Both the position numbers and the translations under genes were made by a program. This document shows positions 44,064 to 54,265 of a DNA stretch of 64,000 nucleotides, piece after piece. This stretch comes from Micractinium sp. NFX-FRZ (lineage: Eukaryota > Chlorophyta > Trebouxiophyceae > Chlorellales > Chlorellaceae). The notes beneath the pieces were generated by a model. It saw nothing but the letters and a program-made list of their open reading frames with translations. It was not told the origin of the DNA and made no database searches. The stretch is taken from contig JAPTJF010000191.1 in NCBI GenBank assembly GCA_029339195.1, forward strand, positions 1 through 64,000, given 5' to 3'. The first letter of the stretch is position 1. Every line of letters starts with the position of its first letter.

Positions 44064-45011
44064 GGCTCGGGACCCTCCGTGTCGCCAGCCGTCTCTTATG
44101 GCGGGTCCGTTGTTCCTCTGGCGAAAATGTGGAATGCGATGGCAAATACGTTAAAGGTGGTGATCTGTGCCAAACCCACTCATGTGTGTCACCATGTGCC
44201 AAGGCTGGCCTAGCGGGCGCCAAGTCCAGCACTCCCCCTTGTGCACTGCATGCCTCTCTTCATGTCACAACTCACCAGATTACCAACTAGGTGGTTACGA
44301 TCAGTATGTTTCAAAAGGTAGGAGTAAACCGACCTCAGACAGGTCACCTCCAGTGTAGCATGAACTGCGCCCCCCTCGACGCCACCGCCAGCATTGCTTG
44401 GTTAATGCAGCGCACAGCAGGGGGTCAACGATCGCACAGAGTCGATGGATTGTGAGGGAAGCCGTTGGGGTATAGGAAAGCTGGTGTGCACTGCCCGCGC
44501 GACGTGCTGGTGTCTCGTACTTCAATACGAGAGCCTGCTGAGCACTGCTGCCTACCCTGCACGCTGGGCGCTTGATGGCAACATACCTGACATGAGTCCA
44601 CATGTACCAGTTGCATCAGAATGCAGGCTGACTCCAGGACCAACAAAGATGGTTGGGAGTCAAAAGTGGCGCCCAGCATCCAGCCGGAATGTGCGCGCAA
44701 GTGGCGCACACCATGCGAGCGCGCCGACCCTTCAGCTCCCGCCGCCAACAGACCCACGTGATCACGCGTGAGCGCCGGCATGTTCGAATATTGAGCTTCC
44801 TCTTCCGTCCACACCGCTGCAAACGATTCCAAGCACAGTCCTCCCGCGTCGTCCGGCTGGTCACTCGCCAAGCCTCGGACTTTTGCTTGGCCGGCACACG
44901 TTTTCTGCGACCTTGTTCAGCGCACCAGCACGCATCGGCAGCCTCAACAAGGGTCTCACCGGTCCCGCCAGCGCAACTAAGCCGCCCAAGTCCCGCGCGC
45001 GGCCACTGGTG
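44064..45011. promoter_or_regulatory. Divergent promoter region, OMA1-like / CNNM
   Basis: About 950 bases lie between starts on opposite strands. The CNNM frame is open upstream of its ATG back to about 44883, but no earlier ATG supports an extension. No other gene is supported. Confidence 0.5.
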
Positions 45012-45692
45012 ATGGTCGCCGGCTCTCTGTTTCGTGCACTGGGTGTGATCGCACCCGCCCTCGAAGCTGCGGCAGTCGGCCTACATGACAATGCCAGCGG
45101 CGGCGACTGGGCGACGGGCGCCGGCGCCGCTGACGCCGCTGACGCAGCCACCCGCCGCCTTCTCATATCGGAGGGCGGCTCCGGGCTGAGCACCGGCACC
45201 AAGGTCCTTTACATCATCGTCAGCGTGGTGCTTGTCATCGTGTCAGGTCTCATGGTGAGCACCCACCTGCCGCTGGTTGAGCACGGCAGGGGTTGCGTTG
45301 CGTTGGCGACCTCGGGGCTTTCACGTGAAGTGGGTGCTGCCCGCTGGCAGCTGCGCAACTCCCGCCTGTGCACCCAGCCCAGTGGCGTGCTGGCAAAGCG
45401 GCACACTGAATACAACGGTGTGTTTGTGGACATGTGGGAGCCTGCGGTGTTCCCAACATGTCACACTCGCATGCCCACGCCCTGCCCCCCCGGTGCAGGC
45501 TGGTCTGGTTCTGGGCCTGCTGTCGCTGGACAAGTAAGCGCATGCTGTGTTGTTTTTCCAGTTTGTTTCTTGTGCTCTGCTACTCTGCAGCTGTTTTACT
45601 TTGCAGGCAGCAAGGGGAGGGGACAGGGAGCTCAAGGAAGGGAGGTTGGGGTGCAGGCTGTGGCCCGGAACTCGGCATGCCGGCATATGACT

Positions 45693-45723
<31 letters not shown>

Positions 45724-48700
45724 CTTGCCTCCCTGCTGGAAACCCAACCACCCGCCTGCCCCCCATGCCCTCCCTCCCTCCCTGTAGGGTTGACCTGGAG
45801 GTTGCCAAGCGCACGGGCAACGACAAGCAGCGCTGGCTGGTGGCGCGGGTGGAGCCTTTCACAAAAGACCCTCATTACGTGATGTGGGTGCAGTGACGCT
45901 CGCAGAGCATGGCCATTGGCTTGCCTGCCTGGGCATTGGCAGCCTCGTCTCTAGAGTGGTTCTGTCAATGTCAACAGTGCACCGGGCAGCGGCTGCATGT
46001 GCCTGCACTGGGTTGACATGCTCCCAAGCTGGGTGGATGCCCCTTTGCCGCTGCCTGTGGGGCAGCGCTGCCGGCGTGCGAGTGCACGCAGCAGGCGCCC
46101 GCTTGGCATTGCTCGCCTGACTGCTGTGCCTCCTGTCCCACTGCCGCACGTTCAGGTGTGCGCTGGTCGTGGTGAATGCAGCCTGCAACACAGCACTGCC
46201 GCTGTTCATTGACAGGTCGGTGTTGTGCTGCTGTCTGCCTGCTGTGTGTTGAGGGGCTGGGTGTGAAGAGTCCCATGGCGGATGCCGCACGCACACAAAA
46301 CCAGACATCTGTTCATGGACAGATGACAAGAGGGGGTGCATGTGACTGTGTTGGCGGGTGTGGTGCTGGTCCCGCCGCCTGCACTACTGCCTGCAGTTCG
46401 CTATGCAATTGCCCCTTGCCCTCGATCCACAGCCGGATGCTTGTGGCTGTGCGAATGCTCAACAGGACGGAGCGGGTGCCAGCATCAGCACTTGCCGCCC
46501 TCCTTGCTGCACTTCCGGTGCCTGTCTGTCTGCACACATGCCCTGCCCCCCGCCTCGTGCACCCTCCCGTGCCCTTTCTTACCCTTCGCCCTGCATGCCA
46601 CTGCCTCCCGCAGGCTGCTCAACCCGTTGGCCGCCATCCTCATTTCGGTCACCGCCGTCCTGCTGTTTGCTGAGATCGCGCCTCAGGTGGGGTGGGGTGG
46701 GTGGTGTGTGTGTGTGGGCGAGCAGATGGGGGTGGAGTTGAGGCAGGGGCAAGCATGTCACTTTCCCGTTGGCTTTGCAACCCCATGTCTTTGGGCTGCA
46801 ATTTTGTTGCTTGCTTTGTTTTCGTCTGTGGAGCATTCACACCTGGGAGGCAGGGACAGGTCGGGAATGGGGAGATGAGCGGGCCCGCTGTCCGCCCATG
46901 TCGGCGGGGCGCTGTGGCTGCTACCACCAGCATGGCTGCCACGCTGCTGTGCAGCTGTTGTGCACACACTGCTGCTGCTGCTGCGCCGCTGCCGTGCAGG
47001 CGGTGTGCAAGCGGTACGGCCTGGAGATTGGTGCGTACTGCTCCTGGCTGGTGCGCGCCCTCATGCTGCTCACCTTCCCCATATCCTGGCCCCTGGGCAA
47101 GCTGCTGGACTGGTGAGGCGGGCAGACACAGGGTTGTAGTTTCTCATCATGCCTGCATTCTTTCTTGCGGCCATCCGTGTGTGCTTAAGTGTGTGAGTGT
47201 GCAACATAGCCCCCAGCCAGCTGCTTGGCTGGTGCAGGGGCAGGTGGTGTGGGCCGAGGAGAGCGTGCCGCTCATTCCTGTGCCACGCCGTGACAACGCG
47301 CCTCATGCTGTGCCCTGCTGTGCTCTGCTGCTGCGCAGGCTGCTGGGCGAGGAGAGCGTGCTGTTCAGGCGGCAGGAGCTGTCGGCGCTAGTGGGCCTGC
47401 ATGCGGAGACGCAGCAGGACGGGTCAGGTGCGGGGGCGGGGCACCCAAGAGCCTGAGGCGGGGGCGGGGGCTGGGTGGATGGGCGCATGGTTGGGGTGTG
47501 TGTGTGTCACATTGTGCGCTAGCAACCTGTGCTGTGCAGTTCCCGATGGTGCAGGGCGCTGTGCTGCCCGCGGTGGCAGCTGCCGGGCCCGCCTACCATG
47601 CACTCCCGCTCTGCCACGACGTGCAACCAACCGCTCGCCGCCCACTTGCCACCCCGACGCATGTATCCGCTCTTCTGCTGTCTGCCCCTGCAGTGGGCGC
47701 GCTGACCAGCGACGAAGTGCAGGTGGGGCCCGGTGCAGAGGGAGGCTGGTTAGGAGGGCCACTCGTGCACCTCACATTGCCCCCCCCTGCGGCAGTGCCC
47801 AGCGCGCCAAGCGCAGCACGCTCCTTCTGCTCTAGATGCCTCGTGGGTCCAGCCGAGTGGTGGCCTGCAGTGCTGGGTTACACACCATTGCAAACCCCAA
47901 TAAATTCAACTGTGTGTCACGGTCTGCGTGCGTGTGTGTGTGTGCCCCCTGCTGCTGCATAGGCTGTGACAAACCAGACCAACACCAATTGGAACCGCGT
48001 GTTGCTCTGTGTGTGTGTGTGTGCCCCCTGCTGCCGCAGGTGATCCAGGGCGCCCTAGACATGGCCAGCAAGACGGCGGGCGGGGTGATGACTCCCCTGG
48101 GCAAGGTGGGTCCCATTGATTGGACTCATGTTTGTGTGTTTCTCTGTGGCTTTGCGGGCCGCACGGGTGGCGGGCGAAGCGGGGACCCTTTGTTGGGGCG
48201 GCATGCCGTCGTCCGATGCTGTGACGATGAAGCAGCTGCTGGCAGCCTCGCCCTGCCCCTCCCTCCTCCGTGCTGCCCAGCGTTCCCACGCTGCAGCTGG
48301 CCATGATGCAGGTCCCCACGCTGTGGTCATGACCTCCTGTGACGCCGTCATCACCCGACTTCCAGCCTCACGGCAATGCTTCCGCCCTGTCCCCACCTAC
48401 CCCCGCCTGCTGCACCGCAGGTGTTTATGATCTCCGGCGACGCCGTCATCAGCAAGCAGCTGCTGGCGGAGGTGATCCAGGCGGGGCACAGCCGCGTGCC
48501 GGTGTACGAGGGGGACAATCGACAGGTGGGGACAAACTCCTGCTAGTTTGCTTTTGCCTTTCCCCCGTCGAGCAGCCTGCTTGTCCCGAGGACAAGCGGA
48601 ACGTTTGTGTGTGTGGGTGTGTGTGGGTGTGGAAAAGGGTGCATGCATGGGCGGGTGTCCCGGCAGCTGGCAGCGAGGGTGTTTTGAGCCCACGCCCCAC

Positions 48701-51675
48701 CAGCGCAGGCAACCCCGGCGCCGCCGCGTGCTCTTGCTTGGCGTGGTGCCCAGCCCAGCCCTCTCCCCTGCTAACTTGTAACTTTCTAAACTTCCTAAGT
48801 CGCCTCCCCGCCCCCTGCAGGTCAGCGTGGCATCGCGTCCTGGTGTGTGCACAGGAGCCCGTCGCGAGCTCAGCCCTCTCCCCTGCTGATTAACATTGCC
48901 TTGCACGGAATGTCACCCCCCGCAGGCCATCCTTGGCCTGATCATGGTGAAGGAGCTGGTGTCCAGCCCAGCCCCCTCCCCTGCTAAAATTGCCTTTGCA
49001 TTACCTTTCCATTAAGACACGTGTAATTTCACCCCGCCCCCCTGCAGGCCATCCTGGGCCTGATCTTGGTGAAAGAGCTGGTGTCCAGCCCAGCCCCCTC
49101 CCCTGCTACCATTAACTTTGCAATACCTTTCCATTAAGACACGTGGAATGTCACCCCGCCCCCCTGCAGGCCATCCTGGGCCTGATCCTGGTGACCGAGC
49201 TGGTGCTGGTGTGCACAGGGTTTGCTGGCTTACCTTCAACTTACATATAAACATAACAATGTACCCCTCCCGCCCCCCGCAGGCCATCCTGGGCCTGGCC
49301 CTGGTGACGGAGCCGGTGTCCAGCCCAGCCCCCTCCCCTGCTAACATTGCCTTCGCATTACCTTTACATTCACACGTGTAACGTCCCCCTCCCCTTCTGC
49401 AGGCCATCCTGGGCCTGATCCTGGTAAAGGAGCTGGTGCTGGTGGACGAGACGGCTGGGGTGCGCGTTAGGGAGCTGCGCCTGCGGGAGATGCCCTTCCT
49501 GCGCGCTGACATCCCGCTGTATGACGTGCTCAAGGTGAGAAGTGGACGCCGGGCTGGGGAGCGGGAGGAGGGATGTCGGCCGGCCGGCAGCAGGCCGCAT
49601 CACACCCCGCCCCACCCTGGCCTTCTGCCCTGGCTTGTCCTGCCTTGCCCCAACCACATCCCACATCAACAGGCAGGCTCCCCACATTGCCCACGCCGTC
49701 CCACCCCCACCCGCCCACCCGTGCCCGCAGATCTTCCGCTTTGGCCGGCGCCACATGGCCTGCCTCACCCGCGTGGCGGCGCCCGACGCCTCCACCGGCG
49801 GCGGCAGCGTCGGCAAGGGGGCCTCCCCGCTGCGCCTGAACAACATCTTCAGGCGCCCCTCCCCCGCATTGCAAACCCTGGGAGACCGGCAGGTGGGTGC
49901 TGGGGTTGAGCGCCTCGCGCTGCCTGCCTCCGCCTGGCGGCGCCCTGCATACCTCGCCGTCAGAGCAGCCGGTGTATGTGCGCGCTAGTTTGGCGTGCAG
50001 GTGCAGGGGCGGAGGGTATCCTCCCATGCAGCCTGTCTTACTTGCCTGTGCTTGCTTCCCTTCAATCATAGTGAGTCATTCGCCCTCGACCTGGCCTGTG
50101 CAGGTGGAGGAGGTGGTGGGCATCATCACGATTGAGGACGTGCTGGAGGAGCTGCTGCAGGTGGGGGCGTGGCTGCCTGGTACTTCCTGGCGTTGCATTG
50201 GCGTTGCATTGCATTGCATTGCTGACATGTTCGTTGCTTATGGGAGGGCGGGGAAGGGTGAGGCGGGTAAGACGCGCTTGTGCAGCTGCTGCAGGTGGGG
50301 TGACCACAGCTGTGCTTCTGCAAAGCAAGTTAGTTTGCCATTTTTGTTGTGGCGGACGGTGTACGCACGAGGCAGATTGTGTTGACTGCGGCCAGTGCCG
50401 CCGTTTGACATGTTGCATGTCTGACCGTGCACCTACCCCCTGTACCGCAGGCGGAGATTGTTGACGAGACGGACCAGTGGGAGGACAATGAGCAGACGGT
50501 GCATGTAGCACCTCAGGTGCGTGTGACTCTGGGGCGGGAGCCTGGGGTGCGCTCCCAATCGCCGTGTACCACTACCGGAGCATGCCAGGGCATGAGGCTG
50601 AAGCAGCCGAACCTCCCCAGGCCAGGAAGGCAGTGCGGCATCGCTGCTGCGCAGAGCAATGCGCAGCGAGCCTGGGCAGGGCAGCGCTGGCTGGGGTTGC
50701 CTGCCTGCCTGCCTGCCTGCCTGCACGTCACCCTGGGGCCGCCACCCTTGCAACCTCCCTGCGCCTCCCCCGCAGGTGCCGCTCAAGGAGCTGCCCCCCA
50801 ACCTGCGCCGCTTCCTCTCCCCCCGCCGCTCCATGCACGGCCTGGCCCTGGATGCCAGCCTGGGCGCACACAGCGTTGTCGAGTTCACCCGACTGTCAGT
50901 CGATGGGGACGACGCGGCCGCCGACGCCGATGCCGCCGCTGCCGCTGGCGGGCAGGCTGTATCGATGGCGGCGGCTGGCCGGCAGCAGCAGCATCCACAA
51001 CAGCAGCAGCAGCAGCAGCCACAGAACGGGGCGGGGCAGCTGCAGCCCAACGGGCAGTTGATTGGCCAGCCGAATGGGCAGCTGAACGGCGTCGGGGGCG
51101 ACAGCGTGGGCAGCGGTGCGGGTGGTGCCGTGACCTCCCCTCCCCGCCGCGCCCCCTCACCCTCCATGGGAGCCGCTGCGGCTGCCAGCGCCCTCACCGT
51201 GGCAGGCGGCCCCTCCAGTGGAGACCCCACAGCCATGGCGGCAGCACTGGCTGCCGGGGTGCGGGCGGCCGAGCTCAATCGGTCTGGCAGCCCAGCAGGC
51301 ACAGCGGGGCCGGGCAGCCCCAGCCCGCGGCGCCCGCCGCTGCCGCGCGGCCCCTCGGGCGCCGCGATCGCCGCCGCCCCCGCGTCAAACAGCCGGCTGA
51401 GCGGGAATGGGGGCGGGAGCACAGGCGCACCCAGCCCCGCCCCCAACCCCGCTGCCCCTCCTTACCCCGCTGGTAGCGGCGGCGCCGTGGCCGGCTCCGG
51501 GCAGCAGGTGGCGCCAGCGCCAGCGCCAGCGCCAGGGGCAGTGCCTGATCAGTATGTTACTGTTGAGCTGGGGGAGATGGCCAGCTGGACGACCAGCGAG
51601 GATGGGGAGGCGGAGGCGGCGCACGCGCAGCGGCCTCTGGTGAGGCCGGGCAGCCGCAACTCGGGGGTGTCCTGA
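45012..51675 (+). CDS. CNNM-type DUF21-CBS metal transporter
   Basis: Membrane protein of the CNNM/CorC family (Mg2+ or other divalent cation transport), 741 residues. Exons are 45012-45254, 45499-45533, 45788-45883, 46156-46215, 46614-46686, 47000-47112, 47339-47427, 47694-47722, 48040-48105, 48421-48525, 49403-49534, 49731-49892, 50104-50160, 50451-50516 and 50776-51675; phases match, sum 2226. A leader ([20 protein letters not shown]) precedes the DUF21 domain with spans [56 protein letters not shown] and [37 protein letters not shown] is the conserved loop. The CBS pair follows: [46 protein letters not shown] and [18 protein letters not shown]. The last exon adds a disordered Gly/Ala/Pro tail. 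Closest known relatives are plant DUF21-CBS proteins. TGTAA is at 52128-52132. Confidence 0.95.
47251..47273 (+). repeat. Echo of CNNM exon 7 start
   Basis: The sequence gggccgaggagagcgtgccg resembles gggcgaggagagcgtgctgt at 47344 in the true exon. The preceding gcaggggcaggtggtgt may be the decayed acceptor region. Confidence 0.75.
48206..48362 (+). repeat. Two echoes of CNNM exon 10
   Basis: Positions 48215-48247 (gatgctgtgacgatgaagca then gctgctggcagcc) and 48327-48360 (tcatgacctcctgtgacgcc then gtcatcacccgact) each resemble a different part of the true exon at 48427-48470 (tatgatctccggcgacgccg; gtcatcagcaagcagctgct). Both are frame-disrupted. Confidence 0.85.
48766..49402 (+). repeat. Four-plus-copy ~120-bp array of CNNM exon 11 start
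   Basis: Copies of gcaggccatcctgggcctga begin at about 48923, 49045, 49167 and 49280, before the true exon at 49403; spacing is 122, 122, 113 and 120 bases. Each carries a pyrimidine tract, an intact CAG acceptor and codons for AILGLI-V-EL-V, then runs into intron-like sequence (ccagcccagccccctcccct) with an in-frame stop. A more decayed unit starts near 48766-48900. Only the last copy continues into [11 protein letters not shown] and the rest of the gene. Confidence 0.95.
50270..50302 (+). repeat. Echo of CNNM exon 13 end and donor
   Basis: The sequence gcagctgctgcaggtggggt repeats the exon 13 junction gagctgctgcaggtgggggc (50149-50168), keeping the donor. The copy is short. Confidence 0.6.
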
Positions 51676-53094
51676 TGACGGCCGACAGCTGGCGAGCTCG
51701 TCTGGGTCAGCCAGCCAGCGACAGCCAGCCAGTGAGAGGGGGCCCTGCTCCTGAGAAGACGAACATGATTTGACAACAGCCTGCCGCGGGCACTTTCCAA
51801 CAACAACAGCCTGTTCCCTTTCCTGCCGTTCTACCACTAATGCAAATTCGCACCGAGTTGACTGGGCGCAATCCCGTACGTCGCCCAACCACGCTGGATG
51901 GCTCATGAAGCGGCCTGCCCGCTTGTACTTCCCTCATCTCACCTCCCCTCTCTGCGCCGCTTTGGCGCATGCACCTTAGATTGGCACCCCCGCTCTGAGT
52001 CATGAAACTTGCCAGCCTCCACTTCACGAGTCAGTCACAGGGGGAAGTGTGGGTTAACCCTGGGGAGGTGGCAGGGCCATGAAGTGGTCCCCTCAGATAT
52101 CTCTTCAGAATGTGGCGCTGGCAATAGTGTAAGGTTATCAACAGCATGGCCAGCCGGGCCGTGGGCAGCCGGGCGCTGGCAGCGCTTTGCCGCCCGCGCC
52201 TTGCGGGCGTGGGTTGCTGCCGCTGGTTGCGTCGCTGTTTAGCAGCGTTACGGGCAGCAACACTCGAGGTTTGGACGATGTGGGCAAGGCGTTGCGGTGC
52301 GAGCACTGGCGCAAGGAGCTGATTGAGCCTCTACGAGCGGAGGCCTTTGCAGTGACGCGCGAGCATCTCCTGGAGCACGCGCAAGAGCAGAGCGGCGGCG
52401 GCAGCGGGGGGAGAAGGGGGAGGGTGAGGAGAGCCGCGGAGACGGGGAGGGGCGGTTGGAGCCGAGGGGACAGCAGCATGAGGAGCAGCAGGCAGAGCAG
52501 CAGCAGCAGTTTGAGCAACAGCAGCAGCAGGCAAAGCAGCACCAGCAGCAGCGGCGGTGGCGGCTCAACAGCAGCAGGCCACAGCTACAGGGGGGTGGCA
52601 GGTTGAAGGATGCTTGAGAGGCCTCACCAGCACCCTTGTGCCAAACACACGTGCTTTGCTGCACTGATTTCGCCTCCCTCACTTGTTTCGTGTTTCAACA
52701 TTGACACACGCTTCACAGGGCAATGGCTCGGTTGGACAGCGCATGACTCAGGTTGGGTTGCGATTGAGACTGATGGCAGTGTTCGGGTGCGGGTCTGGCA
52801 GACAGCATGGGGGTCACACCAGTGCTGCAGTCGCAGTCACAGTCACAGTCACCAATGATTATCAGGTGCGCCGGTCAGGCAGCGGCAGGCGGTACAGCGG
52901 ATGACAGCTTTGCACGCTGGCAGCTGCGCTACAGCATGCCCGGCAGTGGGGTGGGCTGGGTGGGCTGGCGGCTCATTCCGCTGCCAGCTCATTGCCGAGC
53001 ACCTTGCCTGCCCAGTGCCGGGACCCAGGTCTTGAGAAGGGATCTCAAGGGACTCGAGGGACGCCTGCAGCCAGGGATGATCGCCGCTTTTAAC
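51676..53094. other. Intergenic with an unresolved coding candidate
   Basis: The CNNM TGTAA signal lies at 52128-52132. At 52145 an ATG opens a targeting-like leader (MASRAVGSRALAALCRPRLA). A second frame from about 52187 to 52606 then looks more protein-like (GLDDVGKALRCEHWRKELIE, LRAEAFAVTREHLLEHAQEQ) and ends in a Ser/Arg/Gly run. Joining them needs a frameshift or a missed splice. Beyond 52610 nothing is convincing. Confidence 0.4.
52145..52606 (+). pseudogene. Possible small organelle protein, frames not reconciled
   Basis: A putative targeting leader in one frame and a better-looking body in another overlap between 52145 and 52250. The body includes EHWRKELIEPLRAEAFAVTR. The candidate may be a real small gene with a sequence error, a broken gene, or chance. 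No family is recognised. I list it as possibly broken because no single frame explains both parts. Confidence 0.22.
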
Positions 53095-53872
53095 TCACTT
53101 GGTCCAAGCCCGTTTTAACACGAATGCATGCGTGCGTGCATGCATTATGGCAGGTACCTCTCTGCCTGGAGCGTGGCCACAGCAAGCCCTGAAACGGGTG
53201 CATGCACGCACTCCGGCCCTGCTCCCACCTCTTGGCATGCTGGGGCCACGCCTGCCGCCCGCTTGCTCGCCCGCCCCAACAACAGTCCCAGCAGCCCCAC
53301 TCCAGCAGCAGCCCCCGCTGGCTTGCTCACTTGCGGGCTCGCAGCGGGCGGAGCAGGTGCAGGGGTCGTCCACGCACCGCTGCTCCATGGGGCACGTGGT
53401 GGCGGCACACGGCGAGATGCCGCACACGACTGGGATGTCACACACCGCAGCAGGCTCAGCGGCTGGGATGGGAGGAGGGACAGGGAGGGCCTCTGGCTCT
53501 GGCCCAGGATCAAGCGCGATCTCAGGGGAAGGAGTGGGTGGAGGGGGTGGAGGTGGAGGAGGAGGGAGGTACCGCCCCGGCCTGGGCAGCAGCACCGCTG
53601 GGCGGCGCCCGCCCACCAGCACGCCGCCGCCGCCGCCACGCCGGCCGCGGCGCTGCGCGTCGGCCACCCTGAGAGGGAGGGTGCGCGTGCATGCAGTCGT
53701 CGCCAGGCGTCCAGAAGCCGCTGTTTGAGGTGTTGTGGTGTGAATGGGTGCAACTCCTAAGGGAGCTCAGGAGGTTGTGCTGCCCAAGGCACAGGCAACA
53801 CCAAACTTGGCGCCCTCACCCGGCACTGCTGCTGAGGGCCAGGATGGCCAGGAGAAGCACGCCTGTCCTCAT
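53095..53872 (-). CDS. Secreted Pro- and Cys-rich protein
   Basis: Family not recognised. Two exons are supported (minus): 53820-53872 and 53095-53668, phase 2. The first encodes a clear signal peptide (MRTGVLLLAILALSSSAG). Next come Arg/Gly-rich residues, a run of about ten Pro, an acidic Pro-Glu stretch (IALDPGPEPEALPVPPPIP), and a dense Cys segment: CDIPVVCGISPCAATTC, then MEQRCVDDPCTCSARCEP. The Cys pattern suggests a compact disulfide domain on a Pro-rich (possibly Hyp-glycosylated) stalk, as in algal cell-wall or extracellular matrix proteins. A donor (A|GTGAGC) immediately after the Cys segment may end the second exon early, so the C terminus beyond CEPAS is unreliable. It is divergent from IND1. 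Confidence 0.6.
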
Positions 53873-54265
53873 TTATACGTCCCTGGCGGGTGTGACTTAA
53901 AGGTCAGAGGACCTCGGAAGGAAGCATAAGCGGGCCTGCAGCAGCCACTATGCACCTGCCGCCCCAATGGCCGGCTTCCTAGCGGCTGCCGCCCGGCAGC
54001 AGCAGCATGCATACGTGAATGCTGGGGTGAGAACGGCAGGGGTTGGAAATTTGCAGTGAACGTAAGAGGTCAAAACAACAAAGGTAGACAGTTTTAGTTC
54101 TGCCATCAACTTCTTCCACAGACGCCGGTGGTTCTTCTACAGGCGGCAGACAGGCGGCAGCAGCGGCACACAGCACGCCCGTCATGGGCGAACTCTGTTG
54201 CCTTCAAACCTCGCCTCGCGTCTTGAAGGTTGATCGCTCTCCGACCCGATTTGCAGCAAGTGGCA
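53873..54265. promoter_or_regulatory. Divergent promoter, Cys-rich protein / IND1
   Basis: 393 bases lie between starts on opposite strands. The part at 54050-54120 is less GC-rich. No gene is supported. Confidence 0.5.

Noticed and set aside
48766..49402. A CRISPR-like array of regularly spaced repeats
   Set aside because: The genome is eukaryotic, and the repeat is the start of the adjacent exon with its acceptor. The 'spacers' are also similar to each other.
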